NCBI GenBank assembly: GCA_949318235.1
Contig: OX439127.1
Location: 39,910,858 to 39,974,857, forward strand
DNA: 64,000 bases
Origin: Ecdyonurus torrentis
Lineage: Eukaryota > Arthropoda > Insecta > Ephemeroptera > Heptageniidae
Reading direction: 5' to 3'
In this document: one piece after another, positions 1 to 13,800 of the stretch
How the letters are laid out: the number at the start of each line of letters is the position of its first letter
Numbering within the stretch: the first letter of the stretch is position 1
The notes under the pieces: model-generated
Seen by the model: only the letters and a program-made list of their open reading frames with translations
The model's database searches: none
What the model was told of the DNA's origin: nothing
Translations under genes and position numbers: made by a program

Positions 1-40
1 GTTATTTTATTATTTCTTTGCGTAATATTCTCAAACGGTC

Positions 41-80
41 CATATTTATACGTGGGACACAGACTTGAGGTTTGAGGTGG
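41..80 (+). promoter_or_regulatory. putative core promoter (TATA-like)
   Basis: A TATTTATA box lies at 43-50, just before a sharp change from AT-rich to GC/CpG-rich sequence that ends in a good splice donor at 319. A start site near 70-80 would fit the normal TATA spacing. This is inferred from composition and spacing; no transcript evidence is available. Confidence 0.3.
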
Positions 81-318
81 AGGTGCGGAGTGAGTCGCAG
101 CGCACGCGGTAGCTATATTGAGTGAGTAGGCCGAGGTAAGCTAGGAGGTGGGCAGTTGTTTAGTGTGTGCGCACTCCGCACCGGCAAACATCGTGAGTTT
201 GTTGTGTTGTGCAGGAGCGGCGCTCGTCACGTGTGCTCCGCAACACTCGCGCGTTGAGCGGCGCTCGTCACGTGTGCTCCGCAACACTCGCGCGTTCCTC
301 AACATCGCCACTTTACAG
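75..318 (+). other. putative noncoding first exon of the first lipase gene
   Basis: This GC-rich, CpG-containing block stands out in an AT-rich window and ends with CAG|GTATGT (donor GT at 319-320), a strong metazoan donor. The next exon, 2642-2829, has an acceptor (TTTGTTTCAG) and carries the first in-frame ATG 17 nt later, so a noncoding exon upstream is required. The block has no convincing open frame of its own. The start position is a guess; it could also belong to another transcript. Confidence 0.45.
215..296 (+). repeat. 41-bp perfect tandem duplication with E-boxes
   Basis: Positions 215-255 and 256-296 are identical 41-bp units. Each carries a CACGTG palindrome (228-233 and 269-274), the canonical E-box bound by bHLH factors. 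The duplication is inside the putative first exon, immediately before the splice donor. Confidence 0.85.
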
Positions 319-2641
319 GTATGTCATTCATCCACTTAACAATTCATTATTGTTATTATTATTATATTATTTATTTATTGTGTCAGACTATATTTATTTA
401 TTTTAAAATTAGTCAATTTGATGAATTAATTTGTGGTCATCAATTAACAGTCTGCTAGAAATTTGCACGTTTTGCAACTTATTAAATATTATATCATGGT
501 GGATAGTACAACAGTTTCAACAACCCTGCTGGAATAGTGCACTAGAATTTTATTTCGTATGAATAATACTTATATAGTATAAAATATAAGCTACATTAGA
601 AAAAATAATAATAAAATAGCAATATTCAAATAACTTTTTTTTTTTGAAATCTGAATATAAAGTACGTAAAAAAGATGCGAATTCCTCTTTTTTCTTTTCA
701 GTAACAAATTTTCAAGAATTAATTTTTTTTAAAGCAATAAAAATTCATGAGTGTTGTCCAATTGTGTCATAGTGTTATTTAAAAATTACCATTTTTTAAC
801 TTTATGGTCATCAGCAATTAGTTCATGGCCTTAGCCCTTGGTAAAAGTTATATTGGCAACATGTTTTTTTATATATATTTCAGTATATTTATCGATCGAA
901 ACGCTGGGATAATTATTTTTATAAGGTCACCAAGATTAATTTATGTATAATAAATCCGCGAATATATAAAAACATAATCATGCCTGATTTGAATAGCTTA
1001 AATTTGATATCAAACTAATAGAGGGAAACATAGTGAATTCAGTGTCATTGAATTTACAATTTAATCAAACAAATGACACGTTGGTTGTAAAATTTAAATA
1101 ATAAAAAATAATTATATAGAAGGAGGAAATTTCAATGTTTACTTGGAACATTATTTTCGCAATAGTATAAAAAAATAATAATAAAAGAAAGAAAGAAATC
1201 AAACACGCACGCGTCAAACAAGAAATAATTATTTCATATTTTTTATGCAAACGTGCTGTTAAACAATCATAATATAATATATTCTGTGATATTTAAGAAA
1301 TTCTTCACAGAAATCATTAGTTAAATTAAAACTAAAAATACTCCATGCTTACTTTAAATTAATTTATTTGTTTCTCAATGTTTAATTTACTTTTTACTTT
1401 CTTTATAAAAAAAGTGCATATCATTTAATTTTGCAAGCATATATTTTTTTCCAACAAGACATTGCATGATTTTCAATTATCATAGTATAGAGGTATATCA
1501 GTTACTTAATTTATTTGTGTACAAATGTATACAAAAGGAGGTCCAAACCTTAAAGTTAAAAACTTTTTAGTAAAGACAGCTCAACAATCTGTCGTAGCTT
1601 GATGTTTATTTATCAAAGTTTTCTATATTTTTATTATACATTATCTACACTTCGCCGATGTAGGTACAATACTTGTAAGAACTAACGAGATGAAGAAGTT
1701 ATGGAGACCATTAAGATATTTTCTGATTAGAACAATTAAATTGTCTTATAAAAAGCTTTATAAATGTACTATGACGATCTGATATGTCTCTTTGGCATAT
1801 ACACGAATACGAATACTGATCATGCAAAACAAATAAATATATTATAATCATCTTTATTCAAGAATATTATATATGTATATTGTATATATATATATAAAGA
1901 CAAGGTTTAAGTATTGTATTGATCTCTGAATAAGGTAATACAGTCATTGTTAATATATATTTTACGTCATCCAACTATATGTATATAAATGAATCAATGA
2001 AAATAAGAAGTAAAAGGGTTTTTTTATGACTGGGATATGAACTCGGAACCATCGTTTTTAACCTCTAATTTGTAATATATTGAACTATTCCGCTATACCT
2101 CCCCTCCATTCACTTTGGTATTTTTTTTTTTTTAACTTTTAGTTAAAAGGTTGAAGATCGACTTATAATTTTTATAATTTTGTAGTACATAAAAACTGTG
2201 CACGTGTATAAAAAGAATCTTTATTATTGTGATAATCACAGAGCAGTTAATGTATTTTTCTTTGTGGTTCTATAACACTTAATATTACATTAAGTATTGT
2301 GTGTTGATTTTAATTTTTTCCACTACAAAAGTATTCTATTGAGTAAGTTATTATAAAATATTTTCTTATAGATTTCATTAGACATTTTTATTTTACAATT
2401 TGGAAATAGACAATAAATTAATTTTTTTAAATATTTCAACAACTAAGTCACAATAATTGAATTGCTAGATTAAAGATATTACTTGCAATATTTCTTAATT
2501 TTATTTTTAATTTTTATTTAATTTTATAATAATACGACGATTGAGAGATTGTCATTACATTACGCTCAACTTGGTGTGTAATGAATTATTTTATAATAAC
2601 TTTAATACCATTATATTATTTAAGGGGAAATTTTGTTTCAG
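319..2641 (+). other. intron 1 of first lipase gene
   Basis: AT-rich sequence from the GTATGT donor to the TTTCAG acceptor at 2641. Apart from a tRNA-like SINE remnant at 2027-2105 I see no gene or structured repeat here; the open frames are short and AT-driven. Confidence 0.5.
2027..2105 (-). repeat. possible tRNA-derived SINE or tRNA pseudogene
   Basis: Read on the minus strand, the segment has an A-box-like TAGCGGAATAGTT and, about 45 nt later, a B-box-like GAGTTCATATCCC, the spacing expected of a tRNA-type internal RNA polymerase III promoter. No cloverleaf with an acceptor stem can be closed, so it is not called as a tRNA. Confidence 0.35.
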
Positions 2642-2658
2642 AATTCTGTTACTCAGGG

Positions 2659-3863
2659 ATGATGAGAACGTTTGTGTCTGCGTTTAGCGGACTTGGTGGA
2701 CGAAAGAAAAGGGCTTTAACCTTACTGCTGCTGTTCCTGTTACTACAAGGATGTACCTGTAGGGCGCAGTTCAGCAAGGTAGCATCGTGGTGGAGTTCCA
2801 ACTCAAGCTTAAGTCTTCTAACTAATCAGGTAAAGTGACAATAAATCATTCAAATAATTTACGCAATGACTACTATGTAATATTATGTATAAAGCATGTT
2901 CTTTTGATCTCCCATGATTGGATATAAGATTTAGCAGAAAATTTTCGTGAAAGTTACTTATAAAATAATTTAAAAAATAAATAAATATAATGCATAAAAA
3001 ATGCGTATTCATAGATTAAAAATAACGATTAGTTATATTTATTGTTTTGATTGATTATATATTTATGTGGGTTCAATCGTCTCCCTTTGAATGCTCAACA
3101 TTAAATCATGATAGCCACATGACATGACAAAATTATAATAATTCCAATCAATCAAAATTATAAATATACGTATATGAAATACCTTTCTATTTATTAAGAA
3201 GTAAAATATTTTTTAAATATTTAGAACAAAAATCCAAATCTCTTCAATTATCACGGATGAATTTTATTATTACACACACATATGCATCATTAAAGTCATA
3301 CTCAGGGTTATTATTTTAATCAGTTACGGTAGAGTAAGATATATATCATGCTGTTTGTTTAATGTTTCATGTTGAAGGCTATATAATAAGATGCAGCAAT
3401 TATAATTCAAATGAAATTTCAAATAGAAAAGTAAAAAAAAAAAAAAAAAAAAGCCTATAAATGTTGTTTTGTAATAAATATTTAATTATTTACCATGTAC
3501 ACTCTCACTCTCTATCTCTATGTACTTCATTTATTAATTACCAATTTTTAAGCAGATTCAGATAAAAAATTTAACATGTAATTAAGTGTGTAATAAAACG
3601 CCGCTATTCTTAGAACATTTAATCCCACGACAACTAGTTTTAGTTTTTTTGTAACATTTTGTTTCCCTTTAGGTACAAAATAATGAAAATTTCTTAAATA
3701 TGAACTAATAAGGAAATTTTTAGATGTTGTATTTTAAAGGTTATTAACATAATTTTTTGTTCTGAAGTTATGTTGAAAGTATTCTGAAGGCACGCCTCTA
3801 TTCTAGGTAAAAATATTTAAATGAAATAAAATTTTAAAGGGTATACTCGTAGTTGTATGTATG

Positions 3864-3938
<75 letters not shown>

Positions 3939-4385
3939 CAAGGGCTTCTTGTTTCTCAAACAAGTTAATATGTAATTTGTTGGTTCCTCGTGTGCCCCCC
4001 GAGTGCCGCCTCCACATGGCATCATTCCTGAGCCACCACTTTCTCTCTCGATCTCCTCCTCAGTTTGAGCACCATCTTCGTGGTTGGCCCTTGTATTGCC
4101 AGGTGGCCGCAACTTTACTTGACGAGCTCGCAACAAAATAAGCGCACTCACGCAATATGTGGGAGGCTGGGTTGCATACAAGTCCAACTGCTCATTAATA
4201 TTTAGAATTTTAATAAAATAATATATTCATAGAAAACGTATAATGTGATAATATTTACTTCAGTTTTTTCTTTGTAAATTGAAAATGAGAGGGAAAAAAA
4301 TTTACTTCCCATTAATTATAAATTCGTGTCTCTTTTCTCACTCTCTCTTTCTTTAATCCGGGAACATATTTATCATTAAAAAAAG

Positions 4386-4456
<71 letters not shown>

Positions 4457-5265
4457 TGTATATACATATATAAAACAAAAAATATATATAAAAAATTAAT
4501 TTGTAGGTCAATGTTATTTGCATTTTTCACCAGGCGACTCATTTAATAAAATGCTAGTTGATCCACAAAATAAAAGAAAAATGATAATACAAAACTTTGC
4601 TTAAAAAAAACTGTTCATGGATCTCCCTTATGCTGGAGGGGAATATTCAAAATAATAATACTAATAATCTATACAGTGGCCATCCCAGTGTACAATTTGC
4701 ATTCCTTCGTCAAATGAAATGGAATTTTATTTTTCATTTAGTCCGTCTCACTTTCTCTGTCCTGGTGGCAAAGCCAGCTTGTCTGCTTCGTCATACGACT
4801 GAATTAAATCATTGCTTGCTTTATTTTCTTTATTTTATTTTTTTTCTCGTCCTACGCACCTTCCGCTCCCGCCCGCTAACCTCTATACCCTTGCTGGAGA
4901 GACGCATGCTTACACGCTCGCGATACTATTGCCTTCAGGCACACGCATTCCTACGACCATGTAGAAACAGAGCACTTTAATAATGCTTTCTAGTTTTTAT
5001 TCATCAAATTAGTCAAAATTGCAATATTTAAATTTAATTTGTGAAACCAGACGTTTTTCTCTTTTTCTTTGTATGTGTGTTTTAAAGATCACGTAAAACA
5101 TAAAATGAATTAATATGTATTTTTTTAAAAAAAAAAGAAGTTTTTTGACCATTTATAAAAAACGTATATTTTTTATCTCATTAGGAAATGTGCAAATGAT
5201 AATAGTTACTGAGCATTAAGCATTATTAATTAATTATATTATGCTACACTCCACTATATAACTAC

Positions 5266-5318
<53 letters not shown>

Positions 5319-6802
5319 CCCTGCTTGAGTGGAAAATTGAAAATTAAACACAGCCAGTCTATTCATTAAAATTTATGAATGAGATCAGTTTGAAGTAAAT
5401 AAAAACCAAGCTTATACCACGTTCTGCTTTTTGAGAGCAAATTTGAGATTTCAATTTCCTACCTCACCATGCATACAGTACATTATTGCTGCATATAAAA
5501 TAATAAAAATAATAATAGAAATATTTTTTATGTAATAGAGAAGTCTTCACTTTTTCAGCGTCTGTAAATCATTTAACTTTTCTTTTTAAAACTTTTTTTT
5601 TTGCAATAAATTAATAGCGAGCTTTCAAAAACCGTACATTTTAGAAGAGATAGTGATTCCTCTTCTTTCCACAAAATACAACATATTCACACATAATATT
5701 AATGTGATTTTAATTACCTTTCATTATATGCGTCTGCCGAATATACAACATAATATATTATGCAGGTTATTGGGCTTAAAACCGTACAATATAATCACGT
5801 CATTTAAATTAATACAGGCTGATTGAGATACAGAAAATGCTTTCATTCTTGATTCTAGCTCTCGACAATATTATAAATATAATAAAATAGTCTGTATATA
5901 TTTATATAGTCTTTATTTTTCAATCAAAAAATTAGCAGCAGATGAATTATACATTGCATATAATAAATTATAGGTTATTGAACAAAAGGCGCACCTCAGG
6001 ACAATGAGTCCTATCAACTGAACCTGAAATAAGTGACAAACTTTATGAAATAATAATAATAATAAAAATTAAAAGAAAACATTATTTTGTGTCCTCTGTT
6101 AGCATTATATTTAAATAACAAAGGATTAGTACAATATAAGAGTTAGTTACTAGTATAGTATTTTTGAAATAGATTTTTAGAAACATTGAGATTGTATACA
6201 TGTAGCATAAATCATGAGGTAATTTATTCCAGAGCTTAGCTCCCTCCTATTAAAGAAAAACAGCCTGTTTTAATATTAGGGATTTTTAAATAGTATTTAT
6301 GAGACCTAGTATTGCGAGAGTGAACTAAACTCATGGGTGTAAAAATATTTTTTAAATACTGTGGCTGATCACAGTGGATTATTTTATACATTTGACACAA
6401 AATAAGATATTCTCTACACTTAGTAATTCTGGGCCATGATAATTTGGTGTAAAATTTAGATACATGATTGAATTTGCGTAACTTCTAAGTATATCTTATA
6501 CATGCATTTACAAGTTCTTCTAAGCTACATTCATCTTGAGAAGTAGCATGACAATACACAATATCATGATAATCAATAGTTGGCAAAACGAGAGTTTGAA
6601 TTACACGTGTATCAATAGGAGTATCTGTCCTAAATTTGTATAAACTATTTAACGCAGCCTATACTTTTTGACTAGGAAAAGTAGCTTGTTGTTTCCACGA
6701 GAGCGTACTATCAATCATTAATCCAAGATTTTTAACACAAGAGAAATACTCCACCTCAACACCATTTAGCACATGTGCAGGTTACTGTGTGTATAGCTAT
6801 GT

Positions 6803-6896
<94 letters not shown>

Positions 6897-9800
6897 CATA
6901 CATACATAAATATACTGTACATCCATTAACATACAAATATACATACATAACATATAAAAAATTATTGATTAAGTTTTTGTTGAATTATTAAGAATATATC
7001 TTATTTAAGTTTTATGTTTTATCAGTACTTCTTACTTTTATGTTATAATTATTATAAAAAGGATATAAATCATATTATTCCAATAATAATATGAATTTAA
7101 TATGAATTTTTATGTTTTACGTTCTGTAATAACTGCTGCGGGGTTGCGTATGCATCCTTAATTATAACCCCGTATTATTTTAATATTTAGCTACAACAAA
7201 ATAACATAACGCTCACAACAGGTGTCTGTTGTTTGTACTAACATTTTTTATTTTTATGATGTTTGCAGGATTAGAGGTTTTTATGAACCATAGGATTTTT
7301 AAATACGTGCATTTTTATTTACAGGTTGAACTAGATGAAATCAACTATCCATCATGGCCAAGTGCAGCACGAGTGCAACAACAGTTCGCAAGGTCAGCAC
7401 AACTACCCTGCCAGCTGCCCCAGCGATCTCCACAACCACCAACTTCAGTCCACCAATTGCGGCCAGGTGACATTGACGTCGTAGCTGCTATGGGTGACAG
7501 TTTAATAGCGGGTAATGGAGCTCTCGAGGAATACGCAGCTGGCACATTTTTCGAACACCGTGGTGTCTCTTGGTGCGCAGGTAAATACACCGTCACAATT
7601 TCGCTCCTTGACTTTATCAAAATAATTACATCACATTATAAAAAAAAAAATGCTTATATTATATCACAGATGATAAATGAGATTTATATTGCTTTAAAAC
7701 TTTTACGTACAAATGCATAGTTACCAAAATTTAAAAGACATTTATGTATATATATATATATATATATACACACTAATTACAATGATCTATAATATGCAAG
7801 ACACCATAGTTTTATAATTTAAAAAAAACTCACTTTTGTTTTCGTTATTGATTTTTACGTACACAACAGGATCTAAAAATTTTGCATGTCTAACACTTTC
7901 TAATCTTCATAGGTGGGCAAGCCACGTGGCGGCAGTACTTCACATTGCCTAATGTACTCAAAGAGTTCAACCCTGATCTGAGAGGATATTCCACTGGTCG
8001 AGGGGAATTTCATGCTGCCAACTCGCGACTTAATGTCGCTATACCTGTATCTGCTGACGAAAATCTGCTTCAGCAAGCACGACTCCTCGTCTCGCGTATG
8101 CGCAAAGACCCCAACATTGACATTCAAAATCACTGGAAGGTTAGCTAACCTTTGAAAGTTTTTTTATTATTATTATTATTTTTTAGTAATTAAGTTAATA
8201 TTTATATAGCATTATCATTGAAAATTAAATAATATTATGTTATTCTCCTAGTAAATTGAACAGCCGCTCGGACTTTTTTTTATTATACTTTATAATCTCT
8301 AAGTTAGTTGCATTTGACCATCCTGACAGCTAAGTGGACAGCTCAAACTCGTGTTTTAAGTATAGTTTAGCGTAGTTTAGTTTAAAATATCTGATATCCG
8401 TGATCATAAGTTGAAAATGTATTGTTATCAAAATTATTTGAGCATTTTATATACGATTTGGTAACAATTTCCAGCTGTTAACCGATTTTTATCTGGTGCG
8501 CATTATAATTAAAATATTTATATTTACACATTGTATCTTTTCAGCTTGTGACTGTACTGATTGGTGCAAATGACCTATGTTCGAGTCAGTGCTACGATTC
8601 TGCTGCAAATACAGGTGCCCAACACAGCCGACAATTGCAACGTGCCCTCGACTACTTACATCGTCATCTGCCACGTACATTTGTTAGTTTGATATCCGTC
8701 GTAGGTGAGATAAAATTCTTATTATTGCATAATTCAAAACAATACATTATATTATGCTACTTTATATAAATTTAAAATTCACAGACATTTCTTTTTTAAT
8801 ATTCTTATTATACTTAGTTATTTAAAAAAGATCCATGTTAATGGCTTTTTTTTAAACAATATTCTTTGTAATTGTACATAATTAGTATGATGAAGATTTA
8901 TAGCAGAAAGGTTTTGTATGTGTTTGCCAATCACGTGCTAGCCCAGTACAAAAATTACAATGGTATTCAATTCACATTATAAATAATGAACTTAACATCT
9001 ACAAATACTTAAAATCTTATACTATAGCTTTTTTTTTCTTTTCTTCTGAAGAACTCTCTTGATTTCTTCTTAGAAGTCATCATTGTTTATTACTTTCATA
9101 CAAAGCATACTTAATGTATAATTCAATAGTAAAAGTATTTAAGACCGTTAAACGTTACTTGATTGGATTGAAGTGATTGATTTACTTCTCTCTTTTAATT
9201 TACATTTTGACGTAATAATCAATTTAATGCTTTTATTATTATTATTTTTAGATGTCCTTATCAGTCGTCGCGTAAAGAGAAGCTTTGCATGCCGAATGTT
9301 ACATCGTCTATTCTGTCAGTGCTTTCACCGTGGCCAAACACCAGTGCAAATCTGGCGTCTCGTGCAGGACTATCAGCAAGCAGAAGAACAACTAGTACGT
9401 GACACTATAATTACGTGACCGCATGTCTAACTTGTCTTCACAAATAATTTATCAACATATTATTACATACTGTTGCAATGAATTATATGAATTACAAAAT
9501 AACTTTAACATCATAAAGTAAAAACTCACTTCTTCGTTTGAGTAAATACAGTTTAACAATTAATCAAATTAAGATAGTTTTAATAGTTTTGATTAATGAA
9601 ATACACGCTAATTGTTTGGATTTCAAATTATTTAGATTAAAAAAGCAGAAAAATGGTCATCATTAGTCAAAAGCTAAATACATCTTTAAAATTATTTTAC
9701 AATTTGAGTAAACTAAATTTTAAATTACAAAATGAAATAACTTTAGATAAAATATATAGATACCATACGTTACAAACGTTTAAAATATCTAGATATATTT

Positions 9801-10891
9801 ATTTCTGACTCAGTTTCAGCGGCCTTTAGATGACTCACAAAATTATAATAAATACACCACAACTTTTAAGAAAGAAAAACAAAAGTTCATAAATACTAGT
9901 TTTATTTTATCATCTTAGATTACTATAGACATATATATTTCTATTACTAGTAAAACGAGAAATAGCGCCTTCTTTTTGTGTTTTTGGTAAATTATCTATG
10001 TGCCTGTCATATGTTGAAATTTGGCCAACGTATTTGAATATGACATGAAATATTAATAAATCAATAAATCATATATATATATAATATATTTATTGCAAAA
10101 AAATAGCTCTATACAAAACAGTTGAAGACTCCAGCATGTTAATTTCACTTAACTCTATTCCCACTTTCTTTCATGTTTGTTACAGGCCTTGAGTGGGCGC
10201 TATGACACTACACCCGACTTCACGGTAGTATTTCAACCCTTCATGCAAGTTCTGAACGCTCCTTATGAAGAAACAGTGTCTGGAAACTGGAAACTAGCAA
10301 TTGACCAAAGTTATGTCACTTATGATTGCTTTCATTTTAGCCAAAAAGGACACGCTATGAGTAAGTACTGAATATTATGAGAATCAATTGGATATTTGTA
10401 TTATTGTTAGCTTTTGGAAGTTATAGATATAAGGTTAAGTTTAGTTTCAGGGTTTGCTTTAAATACTATATTGCTACATTCAATATAAATTGTTCTATAG
10501 GATAACTGTACAAAATATTAACAAATTTTTTTTACATCATTATCAAGGTTGAACCTTTGGTATCAAGAGGGTCCCTCTTAAGAGGGTGTCCACTGTGTCT
10601 CCTGTACATTTAATTAATTCAAAATTGAGCACATTATAGCCTTTCTTGATCTCTTAACATGACAAATATTTATAATTTTCGTGTAAGAACTAAACGTATG
10701 TAATAAGTATTTTTTCTTTTGTTACAGTGGCAAATCTTTATTGGAATAATTTACTAGAACCTGTTGGAAATAAATCAAGATCAGGACTACCAGATAAACT
10801 GTTACAACGTTTTTTGTGTCCATCAAATAAAGCTCCATACTTCTTTACTAAAGAAAACAGCGAACGATATTTAAGAACTGGTATTCAGTGA
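2659..10891 (+). CDS. phospholipase B1-like GDSL/SGNH lipase, copy 1
   Basis: Coding exons: 2659-2829, 7325-7580, 7913-8139, 8545-8704, 9252-9394, 10186-10360, 10728-10891; all introns are GT-AG, total 1296 nt, 431 aa plus TGA. The N-terminus has basic residues (GGRKKR) followed by a leucine-rich hydrophobic run, a signal peptide; a second ATG directly follows the first. Residues 103-106 begin the conserved [10 protein letters not shown] lead into block I, GDSL at 114-117 (nucleophile Ser116). Then come RGVSWC, block III IGANDLC (224-230, oxyanion Asn227) and block V DCFH (Asp366, His369 of the triad). All SGNH landmarks are present in order, so the enzyme should be active. Known members of the phospholipase B1 family cleave acyl chains from phospholipids and retinyl esters. 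Vertebrate PLB1 has four such repeats and a membrane anchor; this protein has one repeat and no visible C-terminal anchor, hence probably secreted. Substrate is inferred. A paralogue lies at 29201-32906. No nearby AATAAA is obvious after the stop; one lies near 11462. Confidence 0.93.
3868..3937. repeat. (TA)n microsatellite
   Basis: About 70 bp of near-perfect TA dinucleotide, preceded by a few TATG units (TGTATGTATG). Confidence 0.95.
4387..4455. repeat. (TA)n microsatellite
   Basis: About 69 bp of uninterrupted AT dinucleotides within intron 2. Confidence 0.95.
5272..5316. repeat. (CT)n microsatellite
   Basis: About 45 bp of CT dinucleotide repeat within intron 2. Confidence 0.95.
6000..6769 (-). 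pseudogene. decayed non-LTR retrotransposon, C-terminal RT region
   Basis: On the minus strand from 6769 down to about 6205 a reading frame gives segments typical of the C-terminal part of jockey-type LINE reverse transcriptases: [68 protein letters not shown] and [20 protein letters not shown], in the usual order. The frame is broken by several stops (after QKV, after IRYT, after IGGS and beyond), so it is dead. Below about 6205 is probable 3' untranslated sequence. The upstream side is cut off by the (TA)n array at 6798-6895; the catalytic domain and endonuclease are missing. The family call (jockey superfamily) is from memory of motif order. Confidence 0.8.
6798..6895. repeat. (TA)n microsatellite abutting the retrotransposon remnant
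   Basis: Nearly 100 bp of TA repeat with small interruptions, lying where the upstream part of the reverse transcriptase would be. Confidence 0.95.
8705..9251 (+). other. intron 5 of first lipase gene
   Basis: Plain AT-rich intron between GTA G|GTGAGA and TTTTTAG|ATG; I see nothing structured in it. Confidence 0.6.
9395..10185 (+). other. intron 6 of first lipase gene
   Basis: Plain AT-rich intron between CTA|GTACGT and TTGTTACAG|GCC. I see no gene, hairpin or recognisable repeat. Confidence 0.6.
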
Positions 10892-13800
10892 AATATGAAG
10901 AAATAAGTGAATTTTAATGACAAGTACTTAAAAGACATTTACAATGACATTCTAGTTATTATATTTATGCTTACTACTGTCGTAAAATTGTTGTTTTATA
11001 TTTAGAATTTGATTTTTTTTTAAGCATTCTCTCAATTTTTTTATGAAACAGGTTAGAAAATATTTTGACGAAAATATAGTATAATTTAGAGATGCTCTTT
11101 TCTTTTTGTGGTATTTATTGTATATAATTGAGATATAATATGTATCAATGTAAAAACTAAAACAAAAATAACAATGGTATATTAATATGATAATTAACAT
11201 AAGAAAATGTATAGTTTGATAAAATAAGATCAAAGAATAGAATAGGAAAACCAACGAAACGCCTTACCATGTTAACATTTTCGCGGCTTGATAAAGATTT
11301 TGAGAGCCAACATAACACTGATTCATGAAATAACGCTTGGGTTACCTAAATTTTGTTTTCTTACGTTTTCTGTTGTCTAAGCATCAATATCTTCTCAAAG
11401 CAACGCCATTATCATGATAAAGTGCTTCTTGGTTTTTCTATCATTACAATAATTAATTAAAAATAAATATAAAAAAATATGTATATTTATGAATGGTAGA
11501 TGGTAATGAGCGAGAAGTATCGAGACTGAAATGCTTTTTTTTTTTAAACTTTTTCTCTCCTTATTCTATAATATGTGTGTGTGTGTATATATGAACGCGT
11601 CAGATACAAAAGCATACATTCAACATTGGCTGCATGGTTCATTTCTCTCCCGCTTAGTAAGAGAAAATGACTCTTGCAAGCAATGTCGAATATATGCTTT
11701 TGCATGTGACGCATTCATATGTATATTCATTCACACACACACACACACACGGAAAAAATAAATTACGCAAGTTATGCTACATTGACTAATTACCATAGTG
11801 TAGAGCACAAAAGCACCGATGTAGCTACTTGTAATAACATAAGTAGTTATTCTGAACATCTTAATATGCTATATAACGCTATACGTTATAGTATAAATTA
11901 AGATGCTATGCATAACTGTTTCAGCAAAAGCAAACAAAATTATTACGTATTTATTTTTATCCTTAATTCACTTCATGCAGGCTTCTCAAAAATATATTAT
12001 TCATATTTTTATCTTATGACTGTAGCATTTTAAAAACATCAAAGAAGTGAAAATAAATTTAAAAAAATAACAATATTATGTGCAATACCTAGTAATATAA
12101 TATACTGCAGGTTCATTTTTTTTTTTTTTTTTTTTTAATATTGTAGTTTTTTAATGACTAGCATAAAGTTAGTATGTTAAAAATTAGCTGTATAGATTAG
12201 AATAATTTATAAGGTGTTTAAGCCATGTTAAGAGGCTTGGAAAAGATAACTTTTCTTTAACTGCAAGTAAAAATGCCAGATGAACAATGCTCAAGTTTAG
12301 TATTTATTTATTGCAAACTTTATTCTTGTAGAAGCAGTACAACATATGAAAACTTGAAAAAAAAATATATATTATGTATCAAGTTGTTGCCACTACAAGT
12401 TCAATTAACATAATTTAGATTTTATTTTTATAAAACTCTCACGGTGGAAACGTACATTGGTCGTGGGTTACCAATATAATTAATAACCAAATTGAGCCTT
12501 CTACCTGATTTTATGTCTATAATTCTTCCTTTTATATTAAAATGTATTTCAAACTTAACAAAGAGGAATTCAATAACCAGCATTTGAAATTGATTTGCAT
12601 ATCGTTCATTTTGATTTTCACATAAGAGTGGATCTGTTAATAAAAATAAAATTTAAAAACTTAACTTACATCAGTTTTAGTCTTTTTTTTTTTTTTTTTT
12701 TTGCTGTTGTAAAAATACTTGTAAATAAAGTAGTTCTAACTCTGAAATATTTTTTCTCCTTCTATTCATATAAAAGTATTGTAGTTACATATTATTATGC
12801 AGTTTGAACCCAATCATTTGATATGACATAAAGTTGACTTAAAAATATTTCACAGTGTGAACAAGGCTTTACAACTATTCTTCTTTCAAAAATAATAAAA
12901 AGTAATTGTTATTGATTTTCAAATATTATATTAGTAGGATTTATCTTTAAGGCTTGGGTTAGATATGTGTAGTTAATTGAAAATTACCTCTATTATTATA
13001 CCTCTTATTGTTAGATAAGCTATTTGCAATGATTAAAAATTTCCAAGCTTTGAACTTGAATTTAAAGAAAATATCAATTTTTATTAAATATACTGTTTAT
13101 TATTTCAATTGATATTGTATGTATGATATATTATACACACGCACACAAACAAACATATTAAAATGATTTTTGTTTCTTACTGGTTTTTAAGTTTCTAAAC
13201 TTTACATTGTTTATTTTCATTTTGTGCAATTATTTTCCAATTAATGTTATTGATTTTGCATTATTTTGAATACTAAGTAATTCAAATTACTACTCTTAAT
13301 GTATAATTGTTTTGCTTAATGTTTTGAATTACTTTTTTTTATTGCCATATTATAATACTGTTACCAGGGGTAAATTGAAATATTAAATAAAACTTATATT
13401 CTGTAAGCTCTGTAAAATAGTGTTAAAAATTTATACATTTATCTTATAATGTTATTAAATTATCAGAAATAATTTTCTTTGTTAAAATTACAAGTGGGGG
13501 AAAGAAAGAAAAAAAAACTCTTAAATTTCATGACTTCTTTTAGACTGCATGATGCTTAACCCAGTGCTCTTAAATTTTACTTCAATATATAATTTTTTTT
13601 CTCTCTTCGCTCCCTTAAGACTTCTTTCATACTTCCTTCTTCACTCTGTATGATAAATCTTGAATAATTGAGTCTATAGTTCACGGTAGACTATATTGCC
13701 ATAAAAAACTGTCATTACAAAAATATTTCTCAAAATATTTTTTATGCAAAAATTTTATGTCGCTTTAAATTTATGACATAGCTTCGTGAACTTTAATTTA

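Larger units (their letters stand above)
2830..7324 (+). other. intron 2 of first lipase gene
   Basis: A 4.5-kb AT-rich intron between CAG|GTAAAG and TTTACAG|GTT. It holds the (TA)n arrays at 3868-3937, 4387-4455 and 6798-6895, a (CT)n array at 5272-5316, and the decayed retrotransposon at 6000-6769. A slightly GC-richer patch at 3980-4180 and another at 4680-4980 look like old repeat fragments that I cannot classify. Confidence 0.6.

Noticed and set aside
215..296. CRISPR-like direct repeats
   Set aside because: Only two abutting units with no spacers, in a metazoan genome; a simple tandem duplication.
148..406. Open frames in the first GC-rich block
   Set aside because: The frames do not start with a well-placed ATG, run past a strong splice donor at 319 and resemble no protein; the block is better seen as a noncoding exon.
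2027..2105. Functional tRNA gene on the minus strand
   Set aside because: A- and B-box-like words are present but no acceptor or anticodon stem closes; kept only as a SINE/pseudogene candidate.
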